Part shown: piece by piece, positions 5,804 to 8,258 of the stretch
Layout: each line of letters begins with the position of its first letter
Numbering within the stretch: the first letter of the stretch is position 1
Assembly: GCA_020718125.1 (NCBI GenBank)
Contig: DYDC01000111.1
Location: 1-8,258 of the forward strand
DNA: 8,258 nucleotides
Direction: 5' to 3'
DNA from: Methylacidiphilum sp.
Lineage (GTDB): Bacteria > Verrucomicrobiota > Verrucomicrobiia > CAIQCK01
Program-made: the position numbers and the translations under genes
Notes under the pieces: model-generated
Told to the model about the DNA's origin: nothing
The model's input: the letters and a program-made list of their open reading frames with translations, nothing else
Databases searched by the model: none

Positions 5804-6831
5804 TTCTTCGCAGGAGCGCGAAGTTTCTCAAACCGGCGTGAGGCGACCATCTCGTTGCCATTGGGGGCGGGCTTCACGAGGAACGCCGCCGCATCCGGCA
5901 ACGAGTCCGCCAACTTGATGGCGCGCTTCTCATCGAGCACGCAGAGCGCTGTGGCGAGCGCGTCGGTCGTGGTGGCGTTGCGGGCGATGAAGGAGGCTTG
6001 AAGCCGGTTGGTGAGGCCAAGGCCGGTGCGCGGGTCCACGACGTGGGAGTAGCGCGTGCCGCCGATGTCCGCGAACTGCTCAATGTCGCCGGAGGTGGAG
6101 ATGGCGGCATTGCGCAGGAGAACGGTGGCGGCGAGTGTGTCGTTGGTGCCGGGTGAGCCGATGCCCATCTTCCAGCCGGCCATGCCGGGCGGCGCGTCGC
6201 CGATGGCGATGTCACCGCTGGCGGCCACGAAGGCGCTGCGGATGCCGCGCTGGCGCAGGACGGCGAGGGCCGCGTCGGCAGCGTAGCCTTTGGCGACGCC
6301 GCCGAGGTCGAGTTGCATGTCGGGCGCGAGGAGCGTGATGGTCTTGCGCGAGGGATCGAGCTTGAGGTTGCGCCAGCCGACGCGTTGTTTTGCCGCGGCG
6401 ATGGCTTCGGGCGCGGGAAGCTTGTGCGTGCGGCGGGCGGCGCGCCAGAGGCGGACGAGAGGACCGACGGTGATGTCGAACGCTCCATTACTGAGCTTCG
6501 CGAGCTTCTGGGATTTCTCGATGACATCGAACAGGTCCCTGCTGACGCGCGCCGGGACGCCGACGGGCTGCTTGCAGAGCCGCATGAGTTCGCTGTCGGG
6601 GTCATGGTCGCTCATCATCTGGTTCAGCGCGGCGACGCGCTGGAACGCGGCTGTGGCGGCGCGGCTGCCAGTCGCTGAATCGGGCGCGTAGAGCACGATG
6701 CGGAACACCGTGCCCATGTGCGGCTCGATGAACTCGAGCCGTTGAAGCGCAGGTTTTGCCGCGACGGCGTGGCCGACGGCGGTCAACGCCGCCGCCGCCA
6801 GGACCGAGCGAAGGATGTTGTGTGACGTCAC
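5800..6831 (-). CDS. apbE: FAD:protein FMN transferase (ApbE)
   Basis: A 343-residue exported protein that moves FMN from FAD onto a Ser/Thr of target proteins outside the cytoplasm, as for Nqr/Rnf subunits. It has a signal sequence (hydrophobic core 6-23, cleavage near AVAA/K). Family motifs occur in order: HMGTVFRI (38-45), FDITVGPLVRLW, DLGGVAKGYAAD (175-186), two SGDI motifs, YSHVVDPRTG (261-270), and TTTDALATAL with D290 and T294, which match the usual D-x3-T metal-binding pair. Length is typical and no key residue appears to be missing. The initiator is GTG at 6831. It is the first usable start after the upstream gene's TAG, which lies in the same frame seven codons earlier, and no strong Shine-Dalgarno sequence is seen, so translation probably depends on coupling to the upstream gene. 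I see no flavinylation motif of the S/T-GA-T type in the other proteins here, so its target lies elsewhere. Confidence 0.95.
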   Translation of the reverse strand: MTSHNILRSVLAAAALTAVGHAVAAKPALQRLEFIEPHMGTVFRIVLYAPDSATGSRAATAAFQRVAALNQMMSDHDPDSELMRLCKQPVGVPARVSRDLFDVIEKSQKLAKLSNGAFDITVGPLVRLWRAARRTHKLPAPEAIAAAKQRVGWRNLKLDPSRKTITLLAPDMQLDLGGVAKGYAADAALAVLRQRGIRSAFVAASGDIAIGDAPPGMAGWKMGIGSPGTNDTLAATVLLRNAAISTSGDIEQFADIGGTRYSHVVDPRTGLGLTNRLQASFIARNATTTDALATALCVLDEKRAIKLADSLPDAAAFLVKPAPNGNEMVASRRFEKLRAPAKK

Positions 6832-6852
6832 GGGGACGCCAAGGGATGCGGC

Positions 6853-7923
6853 CTAGTCCTTCTCGACGCCGTTGTTCCAATACTTGAACATCTCCTCAGC
6901 GGAGGGGACGGTCAGCGGGCGGACGACGCGGAAGCCGACGAAGAGCGCGTCGGTGTGATACCAGATGCTCTTGGGGAGCTGCGGGTCTTGTGCCTTCCAT
7001 TCGATGGTCGAGCCGCGGCGCGCAGCGCTGCGGAGGGAGACGGGGTCGTCATTCCATGCGCCGCCGCGAATCGCCTGCGGGTATGGCTTGGCGGACTGTG
7101 CCCACGGATCCTTGGCGGGACTCTTGCCGTAGAAATCGGTCGTGAGCTGGTCGAGGGTCCATTCCCAGACGTTGCCGTGCATGTCGAGCAAGCCCCACGG
7201 GTTTGGCTTCTTCTGACCGACCTTCTGGGAGGCGTTGTTGCTATTCTTGTCGAACCATGCGAAATCGCCAGCCTTGGAAACGTCGTTGCCGAAGGAGTAG
7301 TCGGTGGTCGTGCCGGCGCGGCAGGCGTATTCCCACTCCGCCTCGGTCGGCAGGCGGTAAAACTGGCCGGTCCTGGCGCTCAGCCACTGGCAATACTTGT
7401 TCGCCGCGTGCTGGGTCATGCTGATGGCGGGATAGCCGTCATGGCCCATGCCGAAGGTCATGTCCACGTAAGGCTTGCTCGGCCGCGAGACGGCATCCAC
7501 GAGCTTGTCAGCGGCTGATTTCGGGCCGGTTTCCTTCTTTTCCTCGGTGAACATCCACAGTTCGAACTCGTTCCAAGTGACCTCGCACTTGCCCATCCAG
7601 AAGGGCGAGACGGCGACCTTGTGCTGGGGGCCTTCGTCCTTTTTGCGGCCTTTCTCGCTGTCGGGGCTGCCCATCGTGAACTCGCCCCCCTTGATCGGCG
7701 CCATCTCGAAGCTGATCGAGGTGCCGGGGATGGTCGTCTTGTATTCCTTCATGTCCGCCTCGGACTTCTCCTTGCTGTTGGCGGCGATCTGGGTGTGCAT
7801 GTCAGCGGCGAGTTTCTTTTCGTCAACGCTGGGGGACGTGGATTCGCCCCCGGCAAGCGCGCAAGGGGTGACGGCAGCCAGCAGGGCGGTGGCGATGGCA
7901 AGGCGATGGATGAGAGTCTTCAT
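6853..7923 (-). CDS. Secreted SUMF1/FGE-fold protein lacking the catalytic cysteines
   Basis: A 356-residue exported protein with a signal peptide (cleavage near CALA/GG, residue 24), a charged helical stretch, then a formylglycine-generating-enzyme-type domain from about residue 66 to 340. Family motifs are FEMAPIKGGEFTMGSP, CEVTWNEFELWM, YPAISMTQHAANKYCQWLSA, RLPTEAEWEYACRAGT, NPWGLLDMHGNVWEWTLDQL, RGGAWND and VGFRVVRPL. True FGE enzymes oxidise a sulfatase cysteine using a copper-binding Cys pair, the second in an RCAAR context. Here that segment reads R298-S-A-A-R302, with Ser in place of the Cys and no Cys five residues before, so sulfatase activation is unlikely; a binding or structural role in the periplasm fits better. 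No sulfatase gene is in view. The gene lies 21 nt upstream of the apbE start and is probably co-transcribed with it. No strong Shine-Dalgarno sequence precedes the ATG at 7923. Confidence 0.9.
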   Translation of the reverse strand: MKTLIHRLAIATALLAAVTPCALAGGESTSPSVDEKKLAADMHTQIAANSKEKSEADMKEYKTTIPGTSISFEMAPIKGGEFTMGSPDSEKGRKKDEGPQHKVAVSPFWMGKCEVTWNEFELWMFTEEKKETGPKSAADKLVDAVSRPSKPYVDMTFGMGHDGYPAISMTQHAANKYCQWLSARTGQFYRLPTEAEWEYACRAGTTTDYSFGNDVSKAGDFAWFDKNSNNASQKVGQKKPNPWGLLDMHGNVWEWTLDQLTTDFYGKSPAKDPWAQSAKPYPQAIRGGAWNDDPVSLRSAARRGSTIEWKAQDPQLPKSIWYHTDALFVGFRVVRPLTVPSAEEMFKYWNNGVEKD

Positions 7924-8258
7924 AGTGTTGTTTCAGGGTTTCATGGGTTCAGCTAAACGACAGGCCGATAGAGCTTCTTTCAGAACCCGGTTACGGGGCG
8001 GATTTTTGATTCTTGCAAGGGTAACCTCACTGCGCTCGGTGATCAGAGGACGCGGTAGGCAGCGGCTATCGCCCTGCGTCGTTGTTCATTACCGCTTTCA
8101 TCCTTTGATCCTTGTTCAAGCACGCGCGCAGATTACTTCAGCGTGCCGCATGCCGTCAAGCGGCAAAAACGCGCGGTTTTCAGCACACCAGAATTCAATC
8201 TTTCTGAGTTGCAAGAGACGTGAGCGGAAGGAACTGCATTTGGAGCTAGACAAAGAGC
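7924..8258. other. Gene-free region upstream of the minus-strand pair
   Basis: I see no credible coding frame, tRNA or long repeat in these 335 bases, which are visibly less GC-rich than the genes. The stretch next to 7923 should hold the promoter for the FGE-fold/apbE pair, but no convincing -35/-10 match was found. Small hairpins occur (CCCG/CGGG at 7986-7997; AAAAC/GTTTT at 8166-8180), none strong enough to name. Confidence 0.5.

Noticed and set aside
7933..7944. Three-codon leader frame (ATG AAA CCC TGA) before the FGE-fold gene
   Set aside because: Too short and without a ribosome-binding site or attenuator hairpins; likely chance.
7986..8012. Possible terminator hairpin followed by a T-run
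   Set aside because: The stem is only four base pairs and the T-run is offset; not distinguishable from chance.
8150..8181. Small hairpins, including AAAAC/GTTTT, near the right end
   Set aside because: Stems of 4-5 bp with no gene known to end here within the window.

Overview
The window is about 8.3 kb of GC-rich bacterial DNA with densely packed genes. The mix of a small LTxxQ (Spy/CpxP-like) periplasmic protein, a secreted SUMF1/FGE-fold protein, an ApbE and an exported protein starting CSVPVFRYAL suggests a member of the PVC group (Verrucomicrobiota or Planctomycetota). This is an inference from gene style only; no rRNA or tRNA gene is present to anchor it.

Layout, left to right. A YajD-type HNH nuclease (68-466, +) stands alone. 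It is followed by an LTxxQ-motif periplasmic protein (576-1001, +) broken by an in-frame amber codon, with a clear hairpin terminator behind it (1027-1059). Next comes a tight plus-strand operon (1189-5767): a membrane-anchored exported protein of unknown function, a substrate-binding protein made of two tandem ModA-like domains, a ModB-type permease, a ModC-type ATPase with no regulatory domain, and a ThiF/MoeB-type E1-like gene. The genes overlap at every junction, three times as ATGA and once by 8 nt, so they are probably translationally coupled. The last gene is decayed. It has lost roughly 85-90 codons internally and one further base near its end, yet the two lesions leave one open frame that looks intact.

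Two inverted copies of a short palindromic repeat fill the gap between the E1-like gene and the convergent minus-strand pair. That pair reads from 7923 down to 5800: a secreted FGE-fold protein lacking the catalytic cysteines, then ApbE, the FAD:protein FMN transferase. The last 335 bases (7924-8258) hold no convincing gene.

How the genes may work together: the ABC genes form a complete importer (binding protein, permease, ATPase) of the molybdate/tungstate/sulfate type. The double binding protein, with four cysteines in its second domain, and the unknown anchored protein with its own cysteine cluster make the ligand uncertain. The E1-like gene would normally activate a sulfur-carrier protein, as in molybdopterin synthesis, which suits molybdate or tungstate uptake, but here it is probably non-functional. 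The apbE/FGE-fold pair works in the periplasm and shares the neighbourhood but not the transcript.
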